A stretch of DNA of 36,967 nt from JACRIM01 sp038042195 (GTDB taxonomy: Bacteria; Planctomycetota; Phycisphaerae; UBA1845; UTPLA1), in the NCBI GenBank assembly GCA_038042195.1, contig JBBTET010000067.1, positions 1-36,967 on the forward strand, written 5' to 3'. Within the stretch, counting starts at the first letter, position 1, and each line of letters opens with the position of its first letter. Both the position numbers and the translations under genes were made by a program. A model generated the notes under the pieces. The model had not been told where the DNA came from and did no database searches. It saw nothing but the letters and a program-made list of their open reading frames with translations. Of this stretch, positions 9,201 to 17,403 are shown in pieces.

Positions 9201-9221
9201 GCACAGACTATCAGTCCGTGC
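9201..9221. repeat. REP-like palindrome in convergent intergenic gap
   Basis: GCACAGACT (9201-9209), loop ATC, AGTCCGTGC (9213-9221); one mismatch on this strand that becomes G-U in the other strand's RNA. It has 9-bp arms and a 3-nt loop, as at 13517, 13540 and 34358. There is no T run, so it is not a classical terminator. Confidence 0.55.
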
Positions 9222-9238
9222 GTGTGCTGCCGACGCCA

Positions 9239-11842
9239 TCAATTCGCCAACAGCCGATTCACGAACGGCTCCACGTCCGCCTCGTTGACGATGCCCTCAC
9301 CAGAGAGGTCCGCCGCGCAAAGGGCCACACTCACCGGGTCATGGTTGATTAAGGCCTGAACGAAGGGAGCGATGTCACGAGAATCGACAGCGAAGTCGCC
9401 ATTGATGTCTGCCGACCCGCCTGGAAAGACGGACAGGGCAGCGGCGTTGCTGGTGGTTTGCGTGCAGTCGTTGAGCTTGATTACGCAGTCATAATTGTCG
9501 GTGTCGCTTGGTTTTGGGTGCAGGAATACGAGCGTGTTCGACTGCGTGCCTATCATTTCATCATTGTCGACTAAGTCCACACCTGACCGTCGCCAGTGGT
9601 AGCTGAGCGATCCGTCGCCGGTTGCGGTGGCACGAAGGGATACGGCGCTGTTTTGGCAGACCCGAGGAGAGGAGGGTTGTTGAGTAACCAAGGGCATGGG
9701 GCCAAGCGGGCCGTAACGTGTCCACGCATGAACGACCGAATTATTCTGCGCGCCCGAAACATCGATACCCATCAAAAAAACATCGTCATGGTATTTAACA
9801 ATTTGAGTCGGATAATTACTCATGAAAGGACCGATTCCATCCTCCCAATTTACACCATTCCATCGGGCAATCGCAGGGGTCGGGCCAGTCGACGCAAGCA
9901 GTGTTCCATCTTGAACCGCGACAGCAACAACTGTGTAAAGGCCTGAGCCGAATGCTTGCCATTCCGAACCACTCCATTTGGCGATATTGTTGACTACGAC
10001 TCCGCCTGCCTTCTGGAAATACCCACCTACAACAAGTCCGCCCTCAAATTCCACAATGGAAAAGACTGATCCATAACTGCCATTACTCGTAACAAGCCCG
10101 CTTGATAAACTTCGCCAGTTGGAACCATTCCATGCAGCAATGCTGTTGGCTATGCTCACTGGCCCAATACTCTTGAAATAACCTGCTGCAATCAAATCAC
10201 CATGATAAGAACCTAACTGATTTACTGTGTCATAAGGGTTTAAGTAACTTCCAACATTACCGATACGATTCCACTGATGATCGTCCCACAAATGTACTTC
10301 TCCGTAATAAGGAGATAATTCTGAATCACTGGCAGCGATTAGTTGGTCGTCGTGGTTATACAACGCTACAACTTTTGACTGTAATCCATCGCCGATCGGC
10401 TGCCATGCACTGCCGTCAAATCGTGCTATATTCCTTGGTGACGAATACAACCCAAATGAGCCGCCGACGACCAAGTCATCACCATGCACGGTGGATGCAT
10501 GAATGGTTGTAGGGGGAGACCAAGGACTGTGTTGGGGAGGGAACAACCAAGGGAGGCCTTCAAATGTGGCTCCATTCCAGAGCACGATTCCATCAACCCG
10601 CTTCGATCCTGCCTGAGTTATTTGACCAGTCATCACGAGCTTTTCGTGCCAGATACAAACCGAGCTAACTGGCCAAGTCGAACTACTTGCAGCTATCGTC
10701 AAGCCTGATCCGAGCGGCAGCCACGCTTTCCCATCCCATCGTGCGAGATCGTCACAAGCTAGATCGTTGCAGATTAAAGTAGACCCAGTTGCAAAGATAT
10801 CGCTGCGGTATTCAGCAATGCTTCGAACCCATGAGGATGTCGAGGTAAGTCCATGGTCGAGTGCATGCCATTCGCCGTCGCGAAATTCCATAATATTTAA
10901 GCTAATATCATAGTCGGTCGTATACCCATAGTAAGAGCCTCCGACAAGTAAACGGTCACAACTCACTACCATCGAGTTAATGATTGGACTGGAACCATAA
11001 AAGCCGTAAAGCTGGTGCTCGATCGGGCTCCATGTTTGGCCGTTCCATCGCGCCAGCGACTTACACTGCAATCCTCCGGCTTTTGAAAAGAGGCCGCCGG
11101 CAATCAAATCATTCCCCTGAACCGCCAAAGAAAATACTCCACCAGAGTATGGCAGCATGCCTGTACCCAGGGCCTTCCACTCGGTCCCGCTCCATTTTGC
11201 AATTCCATACGAAAACGAATCGTTATTCACGGCGAATGATCCGCCAGCCACGAGTTCACCGTCATAAACGATCAGCGAACGTACTTGGTATGGTCCGTAC
11301 TTCTCCAGCTCAATCCATTGATTTCCATCCCATCGGTATACTCCATATTCAGTTCCCATTATTAGTTGGCCGTTGAACTCTGCGAATGCGTAAGCATAGG
11401 CACTTCCGCCCTGAAACGGATTGTCCATGGCGACCCAGTGCTGACCTTCCCATCGTGCAACACCACCGACAGGGACACCGTCCGCTATGCCGAAATCACC
11501 GCCGGCAATCAACTGCCCTTCAAAGACTGCGAGGCATCGAACGATGCCAGATTCCATGCCATTGCCGAGACGATGAAACCTCGTCCCATCCCATGCGACG
11601 ACTCGATTGGCCTGCAAGTGACCGGCATATGAAAACTCGCCTCCTATGACGAGCCACTTGTCCAAAGGCCCGTTTCCGTCTGGATCCCATTGAACAAATG
11701 AATGCCCACTAGAGATTCCCAAAAAGCCGTGTTCGGGACCTGAAAACAAGCCGTAGCTGCATTGGGCGGAAACCGGCTCCATGCTCATAAAGCCTTGCAC
11801 GATTGCACTGATGAAGAATGAGATTGCGAAGCGCCTGATCAT
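9239..11842 (-). CDS. Secreted beta-propeller-type repeat protein with Ig-like and dockerin-like C-terminus
   Basis: 867 residues. The signal peptide (1-27) is cleaved near VSAQ. Residues ~35-700 are a tandem array of ~45-55-residue units of the form 'W(D/N)G..W..LG.G...V..L....G.LIAGG.F', which predicts one or more beta-propellers. Next comes an Ig-like domain (about 715-800, with WRRSG and DNYDC) and then two dockerin-like calcium motifs: DINGDFAVDSRD and DLSGEGIVNEAD. Such dockerin-like ends are frequent on secreted Planctomycetota proteins. ATG 11842 has GGGAGG (complement of 11849-11854) 6 nt upstream. The coding sequence is clearly AT-richer than its neighbours, which may reflect rapid evolution or transfer. 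Its likely role is surface-associated or secreted binding; no catalytic motif is visible. Confidence 0.85.
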   Translation of the reverse strand: MIRRFAISFFISAIVQGFMSMEPVSAQCSYGLFSGPEHGFLGISSGHSFVQWDPDGNGPLDKWLVIGGEFSYAGHLQANRVVAWDGTRFHRLGNGMESGIVRCLAVFEGQLIAGGDFGIADGVPVGGVARWEGQHWVAMDNPFQGGSAYAYAFAEFNGQLIMGTEYGVYRWDGNQWIELEKYGPYQVRSLIVYDGELVAGGSFAVNNDSFSYGIAKWSGTEWKALGTGMLPYSGGVFSLAVQGNDLIAGGLFSKAGGLQCKSLARWNGQTWSPIEHQLYGFYGSSPIINSMVVSCDRLLVGGSYYGYTTDYDISLNIMEFRDGEWHALDHGLTSTSSWVRSIAEYRSDIFATGSTLICNDLACDDLARWDGKAWLPLGSGLTIAASSSTWPVSSVCIWHEKLVMTGQITQAGSKRVDGIVLWNGATFEGLPWLFPPQHSPWSPPTTIHASTVHGDDLVVGGSFGLYSSPRNIARFDGSAWQPIGDGLQSKVVALYNHDDQLIAASDSELSPYYGEVHLWDDHQWNRIGNVGSYLNPYDTVNQLGSYHGDLIAAGYFKSIGPVSIANSIAAWNGSNWRSLSSGLVTSNGSYGSVFSIVEFEGGLVVGGYFQKAGGVVVNNIAKWSGSEWQAFGSGLYTVVAVAVQDGTLLASTGPTPAIARWNGVNWEDGIGPFMSNYPTQIVKYHDDVFLMGIDVSGAQNNSVVHAWTRYGPLGPMPLVTQQPSSPRVCQNSAVSLRATATGDGSLSYHWRRSGVDLVDNDEMIGTQSNTLVFLHPKPSDTDNYDCVIKLNDCTQTTSNAAALSVFPGGSADINGDFAVDSRDIAPFVQALINHDPVSVALCAADLSGEGIVNEADVEPFVNRLLAN

Positions 11843-12010
11843 CTGATGCCTCCCGAACCCAATTGGACACCTTGGAATACAATTCAGATGAGCTCTAGGA
11901 TACCAAGAATGACGGGCAAACTAAAGGCCCTGCCATATGATTAGCAGGAGGTTGGGATAACCTGAATCGGGTCGCTTGGGCTGCATGGATATCGATATCG
12001 AAACCGTGCC

Positions 12011-13462
12011 TTAATACTTCTCCCCACTCGCCGCCTTTGCCGTCGCACTCCCTGCCGAGCCTCCCCCTTGCGCTTCCTTCATGATTAGAATCCCCGCGCT
12101 CGCACCGATCCGCGTTGCACCGGCTTCGATCATCTTCTTCACGTCGTCGTAGCTGCGGATGCCGCCGGCGGCTTTGACGCCCATGCGCGTGCCGGCGACT
12201 GCTTCGCTCATGAGGGCCACGTCGGCGGCGGTTGCGCCGCCGGAGGCGAAGCCGGTGCTGGTTTTTACGAAGTCGGCACGGGCCCGTTTGGCGAGCAGGC
12301 AGGCTCGCACTTTTTCGTCATCGGTGAGTAGGGCGCACTCGATGATTACTTTGCTGATTGCTCGGCCGTCGATGCAGGCGTCCGTCACCGCCTTGATGTC
12401 GCGATAGACGAGGTCGTCGTCGCCGCTCTTGAGGGCGCCGATGTTGATGACCATGTCGACTTCGCGCGCCCCTTGTCGGATCGAAAATCGCGCCTCCGTC
12501 GCCTTGATCTCCGGCAGGTGCGTGCCGAGTGGGAAGCCGGCCACGGTGCAGACTGCGACGCTGGACCCCTTGAGGATGCTTGCCGCCACCGGCACCCATG
12601 ATGGATTGATGCACACCGACGCGAAGCCGAACTGCATCGCCTCTTTGCAAAGCTGCTCCACCTGTTGCCGAGTGGCCTCTGGCTTGAGCAATGTGTGATC
12701 GATGAACTTGGCCACGTCCGCCGAGATCGGCCCGCCGCCGAGGCCGTAGCCGATGCGCCCCGCGCCGGCCGCGATGATCTCGCGCACGGCACCTGGGTTC
12801 TTCTCCGCACAGTGGCCGCGACACTCTGGTCCGCAACAGGCGCACAAGCCGCCGCCCCAGCCCGTCGGCCCGATCATGGCAGCGATGCGCGAGGCGATTC
12901 GTTCGAGGTCTTCGCTAGATAGGTCCGACACGTCAGCGATCTCCTTGGTCATTGCGGCGACGGTGCCTGTGTCAATGCCATCCGCACCATGCCCCGTACG
13001 ACACGCACAGGGGTGGGCGAGGTTCTGCTTCTCAATATCGACCATCATCGCCACGCGGCGGAGATGCCGATCGGCGGTGCAATCCGTCGAGAGGAACACG
13101 TCCACGATCTGCTCGGCCAGGCCCGTGCCGATCAGCGATGCCCCGAGCGTCAACACGTTGGCATCGTTATGCTCGCGGCTGTTCCTCGCCGACGACACAT
13201 CGTAGCACAGGGCGGCGCGGACGCCTGCGAACTTATTGGCCGTCATGGATGACCCGATGCCCGCACCATCAATGATGATCCCGCGCTCGCAAAGGCCCTC
13301 TGAAATACGTCGTGCCACCTCGGCCGCGATGGTCGGATAGTCACACGCCGATGTGTCGAAGGTGCCGCAGTCCTCGACGGCGTGCCCTTGCTCCGCGAGC
13401 TTCTTGCGCAGGTGCTCTTTCAAGCCGAAGCCGCCGTGATCCGCACCGATTGCAATTTTCAT
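12011..13462 (-). CDS. deoC: RpiB/LacAB-type sugar-phosphate isomerase fused to DeoC aldolase
   Basis: 483 residues from ATG 13462; the frame extends to a TTG at 13492, but the RpiB fold begins exactly at MKIAIGADHGG. Residues 1-146 are an RpiB/LacA/LacB isomerase with DHGG and REHNDANV (H9, H98 conserved), yet the usual catalytic Cys of 'CGTG' is Asp65 (IIIDGAGIGSS). Residues 147-248 are a linker with two Cys, an amphipathic helix at 181-197 and a Cys cluster at 207-218 (C207, C209, C210, C214, C218). Residues 250-472 are deoxyribose-phosphate aldolase: FIDHTLLKPEAT, Schiff-base Lys400 in VKTSTGF, and GVKAAGGIR. DeoC cleaves 2-deoxyribose-5-phosphate to glyceraldehyde-3-phosphate and acetaldehyde. 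The fusion suggests channelling between isomerisation and cleavage of a sugar phosphate. The gene appears monocistronic. Confidence 0.92.
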   Translation of the reverse strand: MKIAIGADHGGFGLKEHLRKKLAEQGHAVEDCGTFDTSACDYPTIAAEVARRISEGLCERGIIIDGAGIGSSMTANKFAGVRAALCYDVSSARNSREHNDANVLTLGASLIGTGLAEQIVDVFLSTDCTADRHLRRVAMMVDIEKQNLAHPCACRTGHGADGIDTGTVAAMTKEIADVSDLSSEDLERIASRIAAMIGPTGWGGGLCACCGPECRGHCAEKNPGAVREIIAAGAGRIGYGLGGGPISADVAKFIDHTLLKPEATRQQVEQLCKEAMQFGFASVCINPSWVPVAASILKGSSVAVCTVAGFPLGTHLPEIKATEARFSIRQGAREVDMVINIGALKSGDDDLVYRDIKAVTDACIDGRAISKVIIECALLTDDEKVRACLLAKRARADFVKTSTGFASGGATAADVALMSEAVAGTRMGVKAAGGIRSYDDVKKMIEAGATRIGASAGILIMKEAQGGGSAGSATAKAASGEKY

Positions 13463-13512
13463 TAAGCACGCATCCACGGGGGTTAAGTGCAACCGCAGAA
13501 TAAATCATTCAA

Positions 13513-13564
13513 TGTGGGACAGGCGTCCCGCCTGTCCATGCACCGGCGAGACGCCGGTGCCACA
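13513..13564. repeat. Composite REP-like element: two hairpins inside an outer stem
   Basis: Outer pair TGTGG (13513-13517) / CCACA (13560-13564) encloses hairpin 1, GGACAGGCG (13517-13525) loop TCC CGCCTGTCC (13529-13537), and hairpin 2, GCACCGGCG (13540-13548) loop AGA CGCCGGTGC (13552-13560). Both inner hairpins have perfect 9-bp arms and 3-nt loops. It sits upstream of the rpiB-deoC start and in front of the GT4 gene. Confidence 0.75.
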
Positions 13565-13613
13565 GTAAAGATTCCGCGGCTCTACTTAGAGCTTTTCCAA
13601 CTATGAACGATGG

Positions 13614-13656
13614 CTTCCCGTCGAACCCCCCGGCAGAGTCGGGGGGCTAGTGGAAG
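13614..13656. repeat. G/C-run palindrome upstream of the GT4 gene
   Basis: CTTCC (13614-13618) pairs with GGAAG (13652-13656), enclosing CCCCCCG (13626-13632) / CGGGGGG (13640-13646) with a 7-nt loop. It lies 60 nt before the GT4 start and may be another repeat family or a leader structure. A possible -10 (TATACT, 13683-13688) follows. Confidence 0.55.
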
Positions 13657-13717
13657 GTGACCATCGAGCCGAGGTATCATCATATACTGTGGCAGAGTCG
13701 TCCCCAACTCTGTACAC

Positions 13718-14881
13718 ATGGAGCGACCCGTAGTGGAATCGCAATCGGACGTCACGCCGCGAATGGTCGTCTGCCTCATCGCCGGGCGCGATGCGGTCGA
13801 GCGATTTCCCACGTTGCTCAAATATCTGCAACTGGGCCTGGTTGATGAAAGCATTCCCACGCTTCGGGTGGTGACGCAGGGCGAGCCGCTCACCACGCTC
13901 CAGACGGGCACCATGCTTCTTCTGCAAGATCGCCCGTTGGCGTGGCCGCTCGGCCGCTGGTCTCGACGGTCCTTCATCGCCGACATCGCCCGAAAGCTTG
14001 AAGCGATGAACGGCAACGCACCGACCATCGTTCACGGCCTCGCGCCCGGCACGATGGACATCGCGTCCGACGTGGCCATTGAAAGCGGCAGCGAACTGGT
14101 CTTTACGGTCTCATCCATGAAGCAGATCGAAGATGCCGCGTCGATGCGGTTGCTTTCGCGTGCCTCCGCGCTGGCACCGATCTCTCCACTGCTCGCCGAA
14201 GTGCTTCCGCCGTCGGTGCGATCCGCCAAGGTGGTCGAGATCATTCCGATCGGGGTCCATCCGATGAATCAGATCGCGGCTTTTAAGAATGCACAACGCG
14301 CCCCCGTGATCGTGTATGCCGGGCCGCTCTCCGATAATGAGGAGCTTGAGACGCTCCTGCGTGCCTTGAAGCAGGTCGTGAGCCGTCACCCGAACGTGTT
14401 GCTCTTTCTCCTGGGAAAAGGCCCGGCCGAGGATCACCTTCGACGCATGGTGGAGTCGCTTGAGATTAGCGACCACGTCACGTTTACCGGCCGCCTCGAC
14501 GACTGGCGCAACGTCCTCGACGCCGCCGACATTTTTTGCATCCCGCGTGCCCAGACGGTTTGGCGTGAAGAGCCGTTGGCGGCACTGGCGGCGGGCGTTT
14601 GCGTGGTTGCGGCTGAAGGGTCGCTCTGCGATGAACTGGTCCACGAACGGACGGCGTTGCTCTTCCCGCAGGGCAGCGACGCGGCGCTGGCCCATTGCTT
14701 TTTGAAACTGCTTGGCGACACCGAATTCGCCCGCATGCTGGCGGCGGCGGGCCAAGGGCATGTTCGTATCTCCAATCCGCCTGCGCAACTGGTGAGTAAA
14801 CACATTGAGCTATATCGTCGGCTGGCCCGCCCGCACCAAACGCTGGCGTTTTCCGGCGATGCCGTCGCGGGCCCGAAATGA
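13718..14881 (+). CDS. Family 4-type (GT-B) glycosyltransferase
   Basis: 387 residues, typical for GT4. The N-terminal half is a divergent acceptor-binding Rossmann domain (MVVCLIAGRDAVERF). The C-terminal half is the recognisable GT4 donor domain: 'VIVYAGPLSDNEELETLL', 'FLLGKGPAEDHLRRM', 'VTFTGRLDDW', then 'REEPLAALAAGVCVVAAE' in place of the classical EX7E nucleotide-sugar motif. It is expected to transfer a sugar from an NDP-sugar in the cytoplasm, for polysaccharide or glycolipid synthesis. ATG 13718 lacks a Shine-Dalgarno site, and ATG 13763 (residue 16) just before the first beta strand is a real alternative. The next gene starts 30 nt downstream, probably the same transcript. Confidence 0.85.
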   Translation: MERPVVESQSDVTPRMVVCLIAGRDAVERFPTLLKYLQLGLVDESIPTLRVVTQGEPLTTLQTGTMLLLQDRPLAWPLGRWSRRSFIADIARKLEAMNGNAPTIVHGLAPGTMDIASDVAIESGSELVFTVSSMKQIEDAASMRLLSRASALAPISPLLAEVLPPSVRSAKVVEIIPIGVHPMNQIAAFKNAQRAPVIVYAGPLSDNEELETLLRALKQVVSRHPNVLLFLLGKGPAEDHLRRMVESLEISDHVTFTGRLDDWRNVLDAADIFCIPRAQTVWREEPLAALAAGVCVVAAEGSLCDELVHERTALLFPQGSDAALAHCFLKLLGDTEFARMLAAAGQGHVRISNPPAQLVSKHIELYRRLARPHQTLAFSGDAVAGPK

Positions 14882-14911
14882 ACTGAGTCGGTCCATGCGA
14901 CCGATCTGCTA

Positions 14912-15883
14912 ATGAACATGTTTGCCTCGCATCTCATCATGATCATCGTCGTCGTCACGTGCGCTCAAACGTCGCAACCGACCGGCACGCCCACGACACA
15001 ACCTCGCCGTGGGGACCAGCGCGACAATCGTCGCCGGGAACGCCTGATCGAACCGCGACCGGAATCAATGAACGACCGCGACCGACAACGATACGAACGG
15101 ATGCTTGAGTCGGCCGCACGGCTTTACAACCTTGATGAGTTGCAACGAGCCATGGTGCGTAACCAAATCGACGCCATGAGCGCCGAGCGCCGCGCGGCCA
15201 TGGGGGCCGATGCCATTGAGTATGACCGGCTCCGCGAGGAAGTTCGGAAAATGCAGAGTCTTCCTGGTGGGGTGGAATCCACGCCGGAGTCGCGTCGTAC
15301 CCATCTGCGCGACCTACGAAACGATCCGCAATTCCGCGATGTGCGAGCGAAACTCAACGAGTTTGAAAATAAGTACCCCATCGACATGGAATCCGCCATC
15401 GAGCGCGTGGAAAAACTCATCCCCCCGGAGCAGGCCGAGGCTGGTCGAAAACGCCGTGATGAGCGAATGTCCGCCTTCCGACAGCGACGCGAACAACGTC
15501 AACAGCGTACGGCGGCCACGTCGCAGCCCACCACCGCGCCTTCCTCGCTGGAGCCGCTTGAACAACCTGCGCCGCCCCCTGCGCCTTTGCATCCCTGGGA
15601 ACTACTCGTTCGCCGCTTCATTTCCGACCACGGCCTCACCGATGCACAATCCAATGCCGCCCTGGCCATGCTTCGGGAAGTGCGGTCTCGTGCGTCGCAG
15701 ATCGAGAAGACACAAACCGACCGCGTGACCGATGCCAACGCTCTTCGCGATGCAGAGGCCCGTAAGAAGTCCCTTGCCGATCTTAACAAGCCGTATGACG
15801 AACTCTTTGATGAACTCAAGAATCGACTCGACTCCCTGCTCACCGCTGCCCAGCGTGCCCAATCGCCGATCACCCATCCCTAA
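14912..15883 (+). CDS. Exported charged coiled-coil protein, unknown function
   Basis: 323 residues. A short hydrophobic N-terminus (about 5-17, ending near VVTCAQTS) could be a signal peptide or a lipobox with Cys17. The rest is very rich in Arg, Glu, Gln and Asp, mostly helical and probably coiled coil (about 45-200 and 235-315), interrupted by a Thr/Pro/Ser linker 'TSQPTTAPSSLEPLEQP'. Overall it recalls periplasmic Spy/LTXXQ-like helical chaperones, but I see no exact motif. It follows the GT4 gene by 30 nt. Start ATG 14912 or 14918; neither has a clear ribosome site. Confidence 0.7.
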   Translation: MNMFASHLIMIIVVVTCAQTSQPTGTPTTQPRRGDQRDNRRRERLIEPRPESMNDRDRQRYERMLESAARLYNLDELQRAMVRNQIDAMSAERRAAMGADAIEYDRLREEVRKMQSLPGGVESTPESRRTHLRDLRNDPQFRDVRAKLNEFENKYPIDMESAIERVEKLIPPEQAEAGRKRRDERMSAFRQRREQRQQRTAATSQPTTAPSSLEPLEQPAPPPAPLHPWELLVRRFISDHGLTDAQSNAALAMLREVRSRASQIEKTQTDRVTDANALRDAEARKKSLADLNKPYDELFDELKNRLDSLLTAAQRAQSPITHP

Positions 15884-16047
15884 CTGAAAATTCCTCTGAC
15901 CGTAGTGAGAATCTTTTACCTACGCGCCCCAATACACTCGGTCGTTGCGAAAATCCCGCGCCCACAGACCGTTTTCATTGACAGGGCACCGACCCTTCGC
16001 CCGTCCCTTAGTTGTTGGCTTGAGCCGCATTCACAGGAGAGTCTCTG

Positions 16048-17403
16048 ATGTTGTTCCTCGCTACTTACGTTCGCGCCGGCACCCTCGTCGCTGTCCTTAC
16101 GCTTGCCGTCGTCGCCAATGAGAAGGTGAATCTTCCCAAGACGCCGGTCGGCCTCTGTGCCGAGGCCTATTTCAGGACAGTCGCCGTCAATACGACCGAG
16201 GCATGGACCGATTTTGAAAACACCCATCGTGCCAAGGTTGGTGCCGGACGACGTAGCCTCGAAGATCGCATTCGCCAGCACATGGAGGTCGTTCGCCAGT
16301 CCGGCAAGGCCACGCCGAAGATGATCCTCGACGACTCGGAATTGGAGTTGACGGTTCTTGTCGAGACCACCAACGATCACCAGGCTTTTGAAATCACTTT
16401 CATCATGCAGCCAGAAGGTGGGCTGGACGGCATCGCCATCAAAGGCCCCATTGACCCCGCCGAATCCGCCAAGGGCAACCGCTCGCTGGATGCTGCCACC
16501 AAGCAATCCGTGGTCGAAGCGATTCGCGATCAGTTGAAAACAAATTATGTCTTCCCCGATGTGGCCGACAAGATGTGCGCTGCGCTGGACAAGAACCTGT
16601 CGAGCGGCACTTACGATTCCATCGACAAGGCCCGCCCGCTTGCCCGGCGGCTCACCGACGACCTCCGCGCCATCTGCCACGACAAACATCTGCGCGTGCT
16701 CGCGGGCAGTCCGAATCACGGCGCGCCAACCAGAACCTCGGTTCGCGGCATTGATCAGGCCAACAAGAACTTCGGCTTCGGCAAGGTCGAAATCCTCCCC
16801 GGCAACATCGCCTACATCAAACTCAACAGCTTCGACCCGACTCCAATGGCCATGGAAGTGGCCGGCGGCGCGCTGGCATTCTCCGCATATTCCTCGGCTG
16901 TGATCTTCGACATTCGCGACAACGGCGGTGGCTCGCCGGAGATGATCAAGTTCATCTCCAGTTACTTCTTCAAAAAGAAGACGCACCTCAACAGCTTCTA
17001 CAACCGCCCCAATGACAGCACGACGGAGACGTGGACCGATGAGAAAATCTCCGGTCGCCGATTCGACAAGGACGTGCCTGTCTATGTTCTCACCAGCGGT
17101 CACACGTTCTCAGCCGCCGAGGAGTTCACCTACAACCTCAAGAATCTCAAACGCGCCACCATCGTCGGCGAGACCACGGGCGGCGGGGCGCACCCGGTGA
17201 ACTTTGTCGAACTGGCCGGCGGATTTGGAATGTCCGTCCCCTATGCCCGGGCCATCAATCCGATCACCAAGACCAACTGGGAAGGCACCGGTGTCACGCC
17301 CGACATCGCGGTCCCCGCTGAGAAGGCCCTCGACACCGCCATCGCCGATGCGAAGAAGAAAATCGCCGAGCAACTCGCGGCGGAGAGCGATGACGACGAG
17401 TGA
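16048..17403 (+). CDS. S41-family serine peptidase (IRBP/tail-specific protease-like), exported
   Basis: 451 residues with a hydrophobic N-terminal export segment. Residues ~25-145 are an extra N-terminal domain of the DUF3471/nuclear-transport-factor-like size; the S41 part spans ~150-430. There is an IRBP-like helical domain ('VVEAIRDQLKTNYVFPDVA'), no PDZ domain, then the catalytic core: 'GNIAYIKLNSF', 'AVIFDIRDNGGGSPE' and 'SGHTFSAAEEFTY', in which Ser355 is the predicted nucleophile, followed by 'GETTGGGAHPV' and 'WEGTGVTPDI'. ATG 16048 has AGGAG at 16035-16039. It degrades or processes exported proteins by family inference. Its TGA abuts the stop codon of the convergent MBL gene with no bases between, so no separate terminator exists. 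Confidence 0.88.
   Translation: MLFLATYVRAGTLVAVLTLAVVANEKVNLPKTPVGLCAEAYFRTVAVNTTEAWTDFENTHRAKVGAGRRSLEDRIRQHMEVVRQSGKATPKMILDDSELELTVLVETTNDHQAFEITFIMQPEGGLDGIAIKGPIDPAESAKGNRSLDAATKQSVVEAIRDQLKTNYVFPDVADKMCAALDKNLSSGTYDSIDKARPLARRLTDDLRAICHDKHLRVLAGSPNHGAPTRTSVRGIDQANKNFGFGKVEILPGNIAYIKLNSFDPTPMAMEVAGGALAFSAYSSAVIFDIRDNGGGSPEMIKFISSYFFKKKTHLNSFYNRPNDSTTETWTDEKISGRRFDKDVPVYVLTSGHTFSAAEEFTYNLKNLKRATIVGETTGGGAHPVNFVELAGGFGMSVPYARAINPITKTNWEGTGVTPDIAVPAEKALDTAIADAKKKIAEQLAAESDDDE

Noticed and set aside
11988..11999. 12-bp perfect palindrome GATATCGATATC after the rpiB-deoC gene
   Set aside because: It is a simple alternating sequence and does not lie in a promoter; nothing else supports a function.
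13579..13596. GCTCTA / TAGAGC hairpin followed by TTTT
   Set aside because: It looks like a small terminator, but no plus-strand gene ends there, and the loop is only 2 nt.
15916..17103. 395-codon minus-strand frame opposite the S41 peptidase
   Set aside because: The plus strand has the clear S41 catalytic core and a Shine-Dalgarno site; the antisense frame has neither.
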